64,000 nt of DNA from Acetobacteraceae bacterium (GTDB lineage Bacteria; Pseudomonadota; Alphaproteobacteria; Acetobacterales; Acetobacteraceae), in contig JALHQB010000006.1 in NCBI GenBank assembly GCA_022842185.1, positions 1 to 64,000 on the forward strand, written 5' to 3'. The notes beneath the pieces were generated by a model, which worked only from the letters and a program-made list of their open reading frames with translations, made no database searches and was not told where the DNA came from. The translations under genes and the position numbers were made by a program. Positions 33,555 through 42,340 of the stretch are shown here, one piece after another; position 1 is the first letter of the stretch, and each line of letters opens with the position of its first letter.

Positions 33555-34462
33555 CAGCCGAGCATGCCGCCACGCTGGGGCAAGGCGAAGCCACGCAGGA
33601 AGGCCTCGGCGTCCATCGCGGCGCGGCCGGGGCGTTGCAGCCGCAGCAGGCGCAGCGCGCCGGCGCCGGTCGCGACCAGCGCGGCATCGTCCAGCATGGT
33701 GCCCGGCACGCCGTCGCCGGATTCCACACGGGCGGCCAGGACGCGGATCGGTTCGCCATCATGCAGAAAGAAGGTGCCGGGCCACGGGTTCAGCGCGCGC
33801 ACCCGCCGTTCCAATGCGGCGGCGTCAAGCGACCAGTCCAGCCGGCCATCCTCCTTCGTCAGCTTGGGGGCGTAGGTGACGCCGTGCTCCGGCTGCGCAA
33901 TGGCGGGCGGGGCCTCGGCCAATGCGCGCAGCACCAGCCGGGCGCCGATCTCGGACAAGGCATCATGCAGCGCCTGCACCGTGGTGTCGGGGCCGATCGG
34001 CGTCGCCTCCTTCAGCAGCATCGGCCCGGTGTCGAGACCTTCATCCATCCGCATGATGGTGATGCCGCTTTCGGTGTCCCCGGCGATGATCGCCGCATGG
34101 ATCGGCGCCGCCCCGCGCCAGCGCGGCAGCAGGGAGGCATGGATGTTCAGGCAGCCGCGCCGGGGTGCATCCAGCATCGCGCGCGGCAGGATCAGCCCAT
34201 ACGCCGCGACCACCGCGGCATCGAGGTCCAGCGTCGCGAAGGCATCATGCTGCGTGGTGTCGCGCTTCAGCCGCGCGGGCGTGCGGACCGGCAGGCCGAG
34301 GTCCAGCGCGGCGCGATGCACCGGGCAGGGCGTTTCCTTCTGCCCGCGGCCAGCCGGGCGCGGCGGCTGGCAATAGACGGCGGCGATGTCGTGGCCGGCG
34401 GCATGCAGGGCACGCAGGGCGGGGACGGAGAAGTCCGGGCTTCCCATGAAGGCGATGCGCAT
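33554..34462 (-). CDS. fmt: Methionyl-tRNA formyltransferase
   Basis: 302 residues. Formylates initiator Met-tRNA using 10-formyl-tetrahydrofolate. The N-terminus [18 protein letters not shown] and the active-site [21 protein letters not shown] (conserved Asn-His-Asp pattern) identify the enzyme. The [14 protein letters not shown] loop follows, then a C-terminal OB-like domain. ATG 34462. In many relatives def directly precedes fmt; here repeat locus A5 of about 400 bp separates them. Confidence 0.96.
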   Translation of the reverse strand: MRIAFMGSPDFSVPALRALHAAGHDIAAVYCQPPRPAGRGQKETPCPVHRAALDLGLPVRTPARLKRDTTQHDAFATLDLDAAVVAAYGLILPRAMLDAPRRGCLNIHASLLPRWRGAAPIHAAIIAGDTESGITIMRMDEGLDTGPMLLKEATPIGPDTTVQALHDALSEIGARLVLRALAEAPPAIAQPEHGVTYAPKLTKEDGRLDWSLDAAALERRVRALNPWPGTFFLHDGEPIRVLAARVESGDGVPGTMLDDAALVATGAGALRLLRLQRPGRAAMDAEAFLRGFALPQRGGMLG

Positions 34463-34486
34463 GGCGTCAGGTCAGGGAGGTGAAGG

Positions 34487-34885
34487 TTGGAGGGGCGCTG
34501 CCCCTCGAAGCCACCCCGCCAGGAGGCGACGGCTTCCTGGACGGCGGGCAATTGGCGCCCAGGGCCGGGTCACGACGGCGCGGTGCTCCGCCGATCGGAT
34601 CAGCACCAAAATTGAGGTTTCCAAAGGCCTTAAGCCTTTGGTGGGGAGAGGTTCGGAGAGGGGCAAAGCCCTTCTCCGAGGCGCCAGCAGCCTCCTGGAC
34701 CGCGTTGAACGATCCGACGGGCCGGCCAAGCGTCACGCCGCGTATCGGTGTCCCAGTTCCCGGAGAGACCGGAAACCCTGCGATAGGGGTACGCCGCATC
34801 GGCGGGTGCTCCAGAAGGTTGAGGGTTTCCAAAGACCTTGGGCCTTGTGTCGGAGCAAGGTTTGCAGGCGCCGCCCAGCGTCGCG
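34487..34885 (+). repeat. Family A intergenic repeat, locus A5 (alpha, beta and a degenerate beta)
   Basis: The alpha module at 34487-34555 has GGAGGGGC / GCCCCTC and a CCAGGAGGC / GCTTCCTGG stem with one mismatch. The beta module (34600-34680) has CCAAAGGC / GCCTTTGG and GGAGAGGGGC / GCCCTTCTCC. A decayed beta copy lies at about 34815-34875 (GGTTTCCAAAGACCTTGGGC). The block fills the 441-bp gap between def and fmt, ending about 19 bp from the def stop. Confidence 0.82.
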
Positions 34886-34903
34886 CGACGCACGCTGCGC
34901 CCC

Positions 34904-35431
34904 TCAGTGCCGATCCTTCAACTTCAATTCCTTGGCGAGCTTGCGCAGCAGCATGTTCCGCTTCAGCGCGCTCAGGTAATCCACGAACAGCACGCCGTCC
35001 AAATGGTCGATCTCGTGCTGCAGGCAGGCGGCGAGCAGGCCTTCGCCCTCGATCTCCCGCTTCGCACCCGACAGGTCGAGGTAGCGCACCTTCACCCGGG
35101 CCGGGCGCGTCACTTCGCCATACTGGCCGGGCAGGGACAGGCAGCCCTCCTCGCGGGTGGCGGTCTCGGCGCTCTCCGCGACGATCTCGGGGTTCACCAG
35201 CACCAGCGGGTCGCGCGACTCCTCCTTCTGGAGGTCGATCACGACCAGGCGCAGCATTTCCCCCACCTGCGGCGCGGCCAGGCCGATGCCGGGGGCGGCA
35301 TACATCGTCGCGAGCATCCGGTCTGACAGCGCGCGTATGGCATCGCCGCTGGCGGCCGCCACGGGCTTGGCCTTGGCACGCAGTCGTGTATCGGGGACGA
35401 GCAGGATGGGCAGGAGGCTGGGGTCGGTCAT
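34904..35431 (-). CDS. def: Peptide deformylase
   Basis: 175 residues. Removes the formyl group from nascent proteins; an Fe2+/Zn2+ metalloenzyme. All three motifs are seen: APGIGLAAPQVG, REEGCLSLPGQ (metal Cys) and CLQHEIDHLDGVLF (metal His pair and catalytic Glu). ATG at 35431 gives MTDPSLLPILLVPDTRLR, the usual start; the longer frame upstream is non-coding. It is divergent from the small heat shock gene. Confidence 0.97.
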   Translation of the reverse strand: MTDPSLLPILLVPDTRLRAKAKPVAAASGDAIRALSDRMLATMYAAPGIGLAAPQVGEMLRLVVIDLQKEESRDPLVLVNPEIVAESAETATREEGCLSLPGQYGEVTRPARVKVRYLDLSGAKREIEGEGLLAACLQHEIDHLDGVLFVDYLSALKRNMLLRKLAKELKLKDRH

Positions 35432-35560
35432 GGCGAAGGCGAGGGGATACCGCCCGTCGTCCCCCCTTGCAACAGCCGGCCCGGCCGCCAAAATCTACAC
35501 CCGGCGGGGTGCTTCGGGTCCCGCCACCCGCTTCGCTCTCGGATGAGGAGGCCTGACGCC

Positions 35561-36016
35561 GTGTCTCGCCAGTCGCTGTTCGGCTCGCCGTTGTTTCTCG
35601 GCTTCGATCACCTTGAACAGATGCTCGACCGCGTCGGCAAGAATGCCGATGGCTACCCGCCATACAACATCGAACAGATCGGGCCCGACCGGCTCCGCAT
35701 CACGCTCGCCGTCGCGGGCTTCGCGATGGATGACCTGCAGATCACGCAGGAGGACAACCAGCTGGTGATCCGCGGCCGCCAGGTCGAGGACGCCGAGGGC
35801 CGCATTTTCCTGCATCGCGGCATCGCGGCGCGGCAGTTCCAGCGGGCCTTCGTGCTCGCGGAAGGCATGGATGTCGAAGGCGCGTGGCTCGACAACGGGT
35901 TGCTGCACCTGGAACTGAAGCGGCCGCAGCCTGAAACGCGGGTCAAGACCATCCGCATCGGTGCGCGCACCAACGGGCCGACGACGATCATGGAACGGAT
36001 CCCCGACCAGGGCTGA
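35561..36016 (+). CDS. Small heat shock protein (Hsp20/alpha-crystallin, IbpA-like)
   Basis: 151 residues. An ATP-independent holdase. The alpha-crystallin domain spans about residues 30-125, with NIEQIGPDRLRITLAVAGFAMDDL and the closing GLLHLELKRPQPE; the N-terminal FLGFDHLEQMLDRV matches IbpA-type proteins. I choose GTG 35561 over the in-frame ATG at 35543 because a perfect AGGAGG (35546-35551) lies 9 nt before the GTG and inside the longer version. CTTGCAA at about 35466 with an AT patch 16 nt later could be a heat-shock sigma promoter (weak). Confidence 0.92.
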   Translation: MSRQSLFGSPLFLGFDHLEQMLDRVGKNADGYPPYNIEQIGPDRLRITLAVAGFAMDDLQITQEDNQLVIRGRQVEDAEGRIFLHRGIAARQFQRAFVLAEGMDVEGAWLDNGLLHLELKRPQPETRVKTIRIGARTNGPTTIMERIPDQG

Positions 36017-36103
36017 TGTCTGGCCGTTCCACAACCGGGCCCATCCGGGCCGGATTCAGTGCCGCGCGTGCCCCAGCGGACGCGGTGGCAGGAGGATACA
36101 GTG

Positions 36104-36373
36104 ATGACCGACCAACATGACGATTTCGACGACGCCGACGACAGCACCGAAGATCTGGTCTGGACCACGGCCGAATTGCGCCGCCTGTCGCCGATCGCCT
36201 GGGCGCGGTACGGCGCGCAGCACATCGCCTATACCCGCCCGGTTCTGGTGAACGGCCAGCCGGCCGTGGCAATCCACGCGGCGGACGGCACGCCGATTGG
36301 TGCGGCACCGACGCTGGCGCTGGCAACCGCGGCGATCGTGCAGAACGGGATGGGTGCCGCGCTGGTGCATTGA
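36104..36373 (+). CDS. DUF1150 family protein
   Basis: 89 residues. A small acidic N-terminus (DQHDDFDDADDSTEDL) is followed by the DUF1150 core: LVWTTAELRRLSPIAWARYG, then a beta-rich YTRPVLVNGQPAVAIHAADG. DUF1150 proteins are typically encoded right after small heat shock genes in alphaproteobacteria; their role is unknown. ATG 36104 with GGAGG at 36091-36095; a GTG three bases earlier is possible. 87 nt downstream of the heat shock gene, same strand. Confidence 0.85.
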   Translation: MTDQHDDFDDADDSTEDLVWTTAELRRLSPIAWARYGAQHIAYTRPVLVNGQPAVAIHAADGTPIGAAPTLALATAAIVQNGMGAALVH

Positions 36374-36397
36374 CGGCGGGCGGGCAACAATGCCCGC

Positions 36398-37549
36398 ATG
36401 TCGGCGCGCGTGATTTTTGAGGATGACGAGGTCCGGGTCGTTCATCGACCCGGCGCGACAGACTACACGCTGCTGACCTTCGCCGCGCTGGCGCATCGGC
36501 CCAAAGGCACCTGGATTTGGGCTGACCGGCCGGTGGAGAAACTGGACATCGAGGCGATCGGTGTCGTCGGCAAGCGGGAGAATTGGTACCCCGCTGCGTC
36601 GATGCTTGCCGCTGCACCAACCATCCGTGCGCTGCTTCGCCCCGTTGCCATCGGGTACGGCTACAGCATGGGTGGTTATGCCGTGCTGAAATATGGTCGG
36701 TTGCTTGGGCTGACCCATGGCATCGCGGTCTCGCCACAGACCACCATCGATCCGGTCCAAGTGCCAAGCGATCGTCGCTTCCACCGCTTCCACAACCCCC
36801 TGCTGCATGGCGGCATGGCGGTATTGGCAGGTGATGCGCCGCCCGTCACGTTTGCGGTTGGTGACACGATGTGGGACCTGGATGGGTCGCATCTGCGGCG
36901 TGCCGCGGCATTGCCTGGCGTCAGTCTCGTCCCGCTTCGCTTTATGAAGCACGCTGCGATCGATCGTTTTGCCTCGACGCGGGAGTTAGCGGCCCTGATC
37001 AGTCTTGTGCTTGCGGGCGATGCGGCAGCGTTACGGGCACATTTGCGACGCGGCCGACAACATTCGGCCGAGCAGCATTTGTGGGTCGGGCGGTCCGCCG
37101 CTTCGCGTGGTCATCTGAAGATGGCGACGCGGCTCTGGGCGCGCGCTGAGGCGCTGGGCGCCAAACCGGCCAAGATTGTCGGCGTGCGCGGTTTGGCGTT
37201 GCGCGAAAGGCAGATCAATCTTTTCGTGGCGCACCGAATTCCAGAGGCGCGGGCATTTGCCGATATCGCAATCGACGGCCAGGGCGACAGTGCAACGGGC
37301 CTGGTACGGTTGGGTCAGTTCTTGCAAGGTCGGCGGATGCCTGGGAAGGCGATGACCTGCTTTCGCCGCGCGCTCGCAGCGTCCCCGCGGATGGTCCAGG
37401 CGCATGTCGGGCTCTTGGAGGTACTTCGCGATGTCGCACCTCCCGGGCCGACGATCACGACGGCACGGGCCGCCGCGATCGAGGCGCTTGGCGACCGGCC
37501 GGCTGATCTGGCGACCGTCTTGGCGCTCGACATCAGCTACGGCGGATGA
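36398..37549 (+). CDS. Unknown two-part protein: alpha/beta-hydrolase-like domain plus TPR-like region
   Basis: 383 residues. The first 205 residues resemble an alpha/beta hydrolase: the nucleophile elbow is AIGYGYSMGGYAVLKYG with Ser90, a candidate acid lies in TFAVGDTMWDLDG, and a candidate histidine in RFMKHAAIDRF. From about residue 225 it is helical with TPR-like pairs (SRGHLKMATRLWARAEALGAK; GRRMPGKAMTCFRRALAASP). I do not recognise a named family. Codon use is less GC3-biased than in neighbouring genes, suggesting acquisition. It faces the 680-residue GT-like gene, with 91 bp between stops, and both have helical-repeat regions. Confidence 0.72.
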   Translation: MSARVIFEDDEVRVVHRPGATDYTLLTFAALAHRPKGTWIWADRPVEKLDIEAIGVVGKRENWYPAASMLAAAPTIRALLRPVAIGYGYSMGGYAVLKYGRLLGLTHGIAVSPQTTIDPVQVPSDRRFHRFHNPLLHGGMAVLAGDAPPVTFAVGDTMWDLDGSHLRRAAALPGVSLVPLRFMKHAAIDRFASTRELAALISLVLAGDAAALRAHLRRGRQHSAEQHLWVGRSAASRGHLKMATRLWARAEALGAKPAKIVGVRGLALRERQINLFVAHRIPEARAFADIAIDGQGDSATGLVRLGQFLQGRRMPGKAMTCFRRALAASPRMVQAHVGLLEVLRDVAPPGPTITTARAAAIEALGDRPADLATVLALDISYGG

Positions 37550-37640
37550 CGCCGGACGGAACGCCAACTGCCTGAAGTTGCCGGCTGAAAGTCCTTCGGC
37601 CGGCGGCGGTCGGATTTCTTCTGATGGCCCGCCGCCGACA

Positions 37641-39683
37641 TCAAACGATGTCAGGCGCATCACGAACAAGCCAGTGTTTGCCGGCCAGCGGCGGTTGCGG
37701 GGGCAGCCGCATTGATTGCTCCAGGTCAGTCTGGAAGCCAAGGTCAGCAAAGGTGACCTCCGGCATGTGGCGGCTGGCGTGCGTATAGGATGCGAGCAGC
37801 ACGTTTTGATCGATACCCCACTTGCCGCTGGCGCCAGTGGTCATGGCGCGCGAAAGTGCCTCATGGCTGACGCGGGCAACCAGGTCGGCGAATGCCGTAG
37901 CCTCGGGAGTTGCCGATAGCGCCACCGCCCATGCCGCGACCGTGTGCCACGGCACGGTGGGAGGATACAAACGTACGATGCCCGGAAGGCCTAGCCTGGT
38001 GCCGAGCCTGACCCGTCCGCGGAGCGACAGTCCGACATCAGCTTCATGCATCATGCGGCGGCTGAAATCGAACGGCGATTCTGGCCACCCGAGGTCGATG
38101 TCCGTCACCAGCATCGTTCCCGGGAGCAGCCGCCTCAATTCGGCGAGGCGCAGGAAGCGGGCAAGCGCGAAATAATACGGTTCCGCGACTGTGAGAGGCT
38201 CGCTTGTCATCGTCAGCCGGGTGCCCGCCAGCGCCGCGCGCATCAGCTCCAACGTCGCATCGTGTGCGGCGGGATCGCCAACCAGATGGACATGCAACCC
38301 CGTGCCATGGGCATGCGGGGCAAGCTTCCGCGCATAGGTTGGGCCGAAGCGTTCTAGGTATGCGCCATTGGCGCTGATGACCAAGGTCATGGCCTGTTCC
38401 ACGCTGCCGGCGCGATCCTGCAGCGTGGTGACCAACAGGGGATCGGGCGTGCCGGTGGACACGGACCCTGGGTTAGCCAGCGGGGGCACATCGCGACTGT
38501 CGAAATAAGTCGACGGCCCTATCGGTGCGGGTACCGCCTTCGATAGGCGCGCAAAGGCATCGCGCGCCGCATCGTGGTCCTCTGCCATGAAGGCAAAGAG
38601 GCCTAGAAAGGCATCGGTTTCGGCATGATTCATCCGGTTCAGCAGGGCCACCATCCGACTCGCCTGGCTGCGTCGGAAGCCGTGGTCGCACCAGAATCGC
38701 TCGCAACTGGGGAGGAGATTGAGGACCGCTGCGAATGGCATGATGCTGCCACCCGCGATGTCCATCTGCGCCTCGGCAAGACCGCTGGCCTCGGCGAGCA
38801 GGGTTTCACGCGCCCATTCCGCGTCGGGATCATGAGCGCTCAGCAGCAGGCCCGTTATTGCTGACTGGCGCAGCATCCTGGCCGCGACAGACGGTTCAGA
38901 CGCGCGGGCGGCGTCCAGCAAGGCCATCGTCTTGGCGCGGATATCGGCATCGGACGGCTCAATGCTCTCGAGGATCTCCGCGCCAGCGGGGTCGAGGTCC
39001 CGTAGCCGACCGATTACGTCGGGCTGTTGCAGGGCGACCCGTGCGCAAAGCGCGCGCATGAGCACGAAGACGAGCCAGTTTTCAGGCGCCGCGAACTGAA
39101 TGTTGGTCGGTACGGCAAAGGCACGCGCAATGATGCCTTTTTGCAGCAGTGCCGTGAGCCGCCGACCGAGGATGTCGAGATACATGGCAGCGACGTCGCG
39201 AGGCATGTTCGGCGCAGCGGCGAGGTTATCCAGCGCCGCCCCTGGCACACCCGACGCATTCAGGATCGTGGCCTGCGCCAGTCGCGGAGCGACGGCCAAT
39301 GGAGCCTTTTGGACGAACGCCCTTAGTGCAGCGGTAACCTGGCCTATCAAAACGCCACGTTCCGCGGGTGTCGCCAAGCGATTGAGCACCGCGGGCCATT
39401 TGCGGGCCAGCATTCTCATCGCGACATAGGCTTCTCCACGCCTGGCCGGCGCGGCTTCCGCCAGTTCAATGGCTGCCCGAACAAGACGAAGCGGATCGAC
39501 CGCGATCCGCGCGAGCAGCAGGTGCGCCTCGGCGCGCTCGGCGGCGCTCCAGGACACCGCGCTCGCGGCCATTTCATACTCGTATGACGTGATCTCGACC
39601 CGGGCGCCGCGTCGCCAATCCGGTTCGACCGCGACCGCCCTTAGACGCAAAAGGAGGTCGGGTGTGCTCGGCGGCAGGGTCAT
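37641..39683 (-). CDS. Large unknown protein: helical repeats plus glycosyltransferase-like C-terminal domain
   Basis: 680 residues. Residues 1-420 are helical, alanine- and leucine-rich and TPR-like (AERAEAHLLLARIAVDPLRL; DAARDAFARLSKAVPAP). From about residue 431 a different domain begins (AMTLVISANGAYLERFGPTY). It holds a strand ending LVTDIDLGWPESPFDF with Asp528-x-Asp530, the DxD-type metal/nucleotide-sugar motif of GT-A glycosyltransferases, and a late GKWGIDQNVLL that fits the acceptor side. Function is inferred as glycosyl transfer and unproven. No signal peptide. It occupies the place downstream of hpf where ptsN usually lies. Confidence 0.75.
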   Translation of the reverse strand: MTLPPSTPDLLLRLRAVAVEPDWRRGARVEITSYEYEMAASAVSWSAAERAEAHLLLARIAVDPLRLVRAAIELAEAAPARRGEAYVAMRMLARKWPAVLNRLATPAERGVLIGQVTAALRAFVQKAPLAVAPRLAQATILNASGVPGAALDNLAAAPNMPRDVAAMYLDILGRRLTALLQKGIIARAFAVPTNIQFAAPENWLVFVLMRALCARVALQQPDVIGRLRDLDPAGAEILESIEPSDADIRAKTMALLDAARASEPSVAARMLRQSAITGLLLSAHDPDAEWARETLLAEASGLAEAQMDIAGGSIMPFAAVLNLLPSCERFWCDHGFRRSQASRMVALLNRMNHAETDAFLGLFAFMAEDHDAARDAFARLSKAVPAPIGPSTYFDSRDVPPLANPGSVSTGTPDPLLVTTLQDRAGSVEQAMTLVISANGAYLERFGPTYARKLAPHAHGTGLHVHLVGDPAAHDATLELMRAALAGTRLTMTSEPLTVAEPYYFALARFLRLAELRRLLPGTMLVTDIDLGWPESPFDFSRRMMHEADVGLSLRGRVRLGTRLGLPGIVRLYPPTVPWHTVAAWAVALSATPEATAFADLVARVSHEALSRAMTTGASGKWGIDQNVLLASYTHASRHMPEVTFADLGFQTDLEQSMRLPPQPPLAGKHWLVRDAPDIV

Positions 39684-40106
39684 GTCGCAGCATTAAAGCG
39701 GATCGCGACTAACTGGAATAAATCACGAGCGTAAGGTTGCGGATTTTAACAATGGCAAGGAGCGGTATTCGTTAACACAAGTTCCCGCCACGAATGCGCC
39801 AAGGAGATTGGACCCAGCACTGAAGTCGGAGGATGGATGGCCCAAGCGGATTGCTGAATGGCAACGCCGGGCAATGCGCATGACGCGCCAGAGGTTGGAA
39901 GTGGGCAGGCGTCCGCCGCTTCCGCCGTCCGAGCAAAGAACCGGCCTTGTTACCGGCTTTGCGCGATCCGCTCACGCCGCCCAAACATCGGTGCGCTTGG
40001 TCTGCGCCAGGCAGACCGGCGGGCCGCATCGCCGGACCCGGCTCGAGCCGAAAGGCTTGGGCCGGGGGCAACGCGTCCAGCTGGCATGCAGCCCGCCTTC
40101 CGCTGC
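39684..40106. other. Intergenic region between the GT-like gene and hpf
   Basis: 423 bp. The left 100 bp are AT-rich (GGAATAAATCACGAGCG; GGATTTTAACAATGG; TTCGTTAACACAAG) and probably hold the promoter of the minus-strand GT-like gene. The rest is ordinary GC-rich sequence with one hairpin. I see no ptsN remnant and no RNA gene. Confidence 0.5.
39934..39962 (-). terminator. Possible terminator hairpin downstream of hpf
   Basis: On the plus strand GCAAAG(AA)CCGG (from 39933) can pair with CCGGCTTTGC (39953-39962) with a two-base bulge and an 8-nt loop. No clear T run follows on the minus strand, and it lies 145 bp after the hpf stop. Confidence 0.3.
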
Positions 40107-40694
40107 CTACGCCTCGCCCGGATCGATCCACCCCACATGCCCATCCCCGCGGCGATAGACCACGTTGATCGCCCGCGTGGAGGCGTTGCGGAACATCAGC
40201 ACCGGCACATGCGCGAGGTCCATGCGCATCACCGCCTCGCCCACGGTCATCAGGCCGATATCGGTCGGGTGTTCGGCGATGATCGCGCCATGGTCGGCGC
40301 CGTTGGCGGCGATGGGCTCCTCGCCCTCCTCCTCGCTGGTCTCCAGCACGCGCTCGCGCCCCGCCGGGGCTTCCGGATCACGCTCGGGGGCGAAGGACCG
40401 GGAGTGTTCATTCATGCGCCGTCGGTATCGGCGCAGTCGCTTGGCCAGGTGCTCGGCCGCTTCCTCGAAAGCGCGATGCGCATCCGGGCCTTCGCCCTCC
40501 GCTCGCATGGTCAGCCCTCGACCGGCTTTCAGGTTGATGTCGCAAGCGAAATGCGCGCGTGAGCGGTGGAAGGTGACGTTCGCTTCCAGCGCATGGTCGA
40601 AGTATTTGCGCGTGATGACATCGAGGCCGTCGCGCACATGGACCTTCAGCGCTTCACCGGTTTCGACCTGCTTGCCTGCGACAGTGACGTGCAT
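40107..40694 (-). CDS. hpf: Ribosome hibernation promoting factor, long form
   Basis: 195 residues. Binds the 30S decoding centre and dimerises ribosomes in stationary phase. The N-terminal RaiA/HPF domain (about 1-105) starts MHVTVAGKQVETGEALKVHV and continues FDHALEANVTFHRSRAHFAC. An acidic linker (TSEEEGEE) leads to the C-terminal dimerisation domain PVLMFRNASTRAINVVYRRGDGHVGWIDPG. ATG at 40694 with AGGAGGG upstream. It follows rpoN by 101 nt. Confidence 0.95.
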   Translation of the reverse strand: MHVTVAGKQVETGEALKVHVRDGLDVITRKYFDHALEANVTFHRSRAHFACDINLKAGRGLTMRAEGEGPDAHRAFEEAAEHLAKRLRRYRRRMNEHSRSFAPERDPEAPAGRERVLETSEEEGEEPIAANGADHGAIIAEHPTDIGLMTVGEAVMRMDLAHVPVLMFRNASTRAINVVYRRGDGHVGWIDPGEA

Positions 40695-40795
40695 GGGGCT
40701 GAGCCCTCCTTCCTTACATGAAGGGGAGGGGCCGCCCCGTGGCGACCGATCACCGGTCCGCATCCTCCGTGCGGGCCGACCAGGCTAGGATCGGG

Positions 40796-42274
40796 TCAGG
40801 CCGGGACGGCCTTCTCCCTTTTGCGCTGCACCGAAGATGGTATCCGCAACGCATCGCGGTATTTGGCCACGGTCCGGCGGGCAATGTCCACGCCTTCCGT
40901 GCGCAGCCGTTCAACGATCGCGTCATCGGACAGGATCTCCGCCGCGGCCTCGGCCTCGACCATGGCCTTGATGCGGTGCCGCACCGCTTCGGCGCTGACG
41001 GATTCACCGCCCATCGTTCCGGCAATGGCGGTGGTGAAGAAATACTTAAGCTCGAAGGTGCCGCGCGGCGTGGCGATCGCCTTGTTGGAGGTGACGCGGG
41101 ACACGGTGCTTTCATGCATCCCCACCTCCTCGGCCACGTCGCGCAGGATCAGCGGGCGCAGATGCGCGACGCCATGGCGGAAGAATCCATCCTGCCGCCG
41201 CACGATCTCGGACGAGACCTTGAGGATGGTGTTGGCCCGCTGTTCGAGCGACTTCACCAGCCACGACGCGGTCTGGAAGCGTTCGGCCACCCAGGCCTTC
41301 TCGTCGCGGGACTTCGCGCCGACCACGGCGCGGGCGTGGAAGCCCCGGTTGATCAGCACGCGCGGCAGCGTCTCGGGGTTCAATTCCACGATCCAGTCAT
41401 CGGCCGGGCCGCGGCGCATCAACACGTCCGGCACCAGCGTGATCGCCGGCGGGGCGTCGAAGGATGCACCGGGCTTGGGGTCGAGCCGCTTCAGCTCGGC
41501 CACCATCTCGGCGATGTCCTCGGCATCCACGCCGCAGATGCGCTGCAACCCGCGCAGGTCCCGCCGGGCGAGCAGGTCGAGGTTGTCGAGCAACGCGGCC
41601 ATGGCGGGGTCGAAGCGGTTGCGGTCCTGCAACTGCACCATCAGGCATTCGCGCAGATCGGCGCAGAACATGCCAACCGGGTCGAAGCGCTGCATCCGTT
41701 GCCGCACGGCGGTCACCACCGTGTCCGCGCACCCCAGCGCGGCGGCGATCGTCGCATCTTGTATCGCGATCCGGCCCGCGCCATCGACCAGCGCGAGCAG
41801 GTTCGCGGCGATCATGCGGTCGCGCGGTTCGGTGAAGGTCAGCCGGACCTGCTCGCCGATGTGCTCGCGCAGGTTCTTCTCCGGCGCCGCCATCGCGTCG
41901 ATGCCGGACAGGTCATCATCGAAATCGGCGCGGCCGCCACGGCCGATCGGCGCGGCGCCGCTGTCATAGACATTGTCCCACTCGGTATCGAGCGGCGCGG
42001 CGTTCTCCGATGGCAGCACGTCCGACGACGCGGCGGCGGCGGTGTCGGGCGCTGCGGCCGGGGCGGGCAGCGGGTCCGATGTGCGCCCGGCATCGGGGCC
42101 GGGCGTGGTGCGTTCATCGCGTTCGAGCAGCGGGTTCCGCTCAAGCTCCTCCTCGACGAAGGTTGTGACTTCGAGGTTGGAGGATTGCAGCAGCTTGATC
42201 GCCTGGCGCAGCTGCGGTGTCATCACCAGCTGCTGCGAATGCCGCATGTCGAGGCGCGGGCCGATCGACATCAC
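40796..42274 (-). CDS. rpoN: RNA polymerase sigma-54 factor
   Basis: 492 residues. Directs polymerase to -24/-12 promoters with AAA+ activators. Region I is glutamine-rich (RHSQQLVMTPQLRQAIKLLQSS), region II is a proline/alanine linker, and a core-binding domain follows. The helix-turn-helix segment VAEEVGMHESTVSRVTSNKA and the RpoN box ARRTVAKYRDALRI near the C-terminus are intact. ATG 42274 and the adjacent ATG 42271 are both possible. It sits between lptB and hpf, the common proteobacterial order. Confidence 0.97.
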   Translation of the reverse strand: MMSIGPRLDMRHSQQLVMTPQLRQAIKLLQSSNLEVTTFVEEELERNPLLERDERTTPGPDAGRTSDPLPAPAAAPDTAAAASSDVLPSENAAPLDTEWDNVYDSGAAPIGRGGRADFDDDLSGIDAMAAPEKNLREHIGEQVRLTFTEPRDRMIAANLLALVDGAGRIAIQDATIAAALGCADTVVTAVRQRMQRFDPVGMFCADLRECLMVQLQDRNRFDPAMAALLDNLDLLARRDLRGLQRICGVDAEDIAEMVAELKRLDPKPGASFDAPPAITLVPDVLMRRGPADDWIVELNPETLPRVLINRGFHARAVVGAKSRDEKAWVAERFQTASWLVKSLEQRANTILKVSSEIVRRQDGFFRHGVAHLRPLILRDVAEEVGMHESTVSRVTSNKAIATPRGTFELKYFFTTAIAGTMGGESVSAEAVRHRIKAMVEAEAAAEILSDDAIVERLRTEGVDIARRTVAKYRDALRIPSSVQRKREKAVPA

Positions 42275-42340
42275 TCGCCGCCCCGCGCCGGCGGCCGTCG
42301 ATCCGGTGTTGCTGTGGCGGCCAGATGCACGGCGGGCAAG

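Noticed and set aside
39808..40158. Small open frame between the GT-like gene and hpf
   Set aside because: It runs into hpf on the opposite strand, lacks a ribosome binding site and has no recognisable motif.
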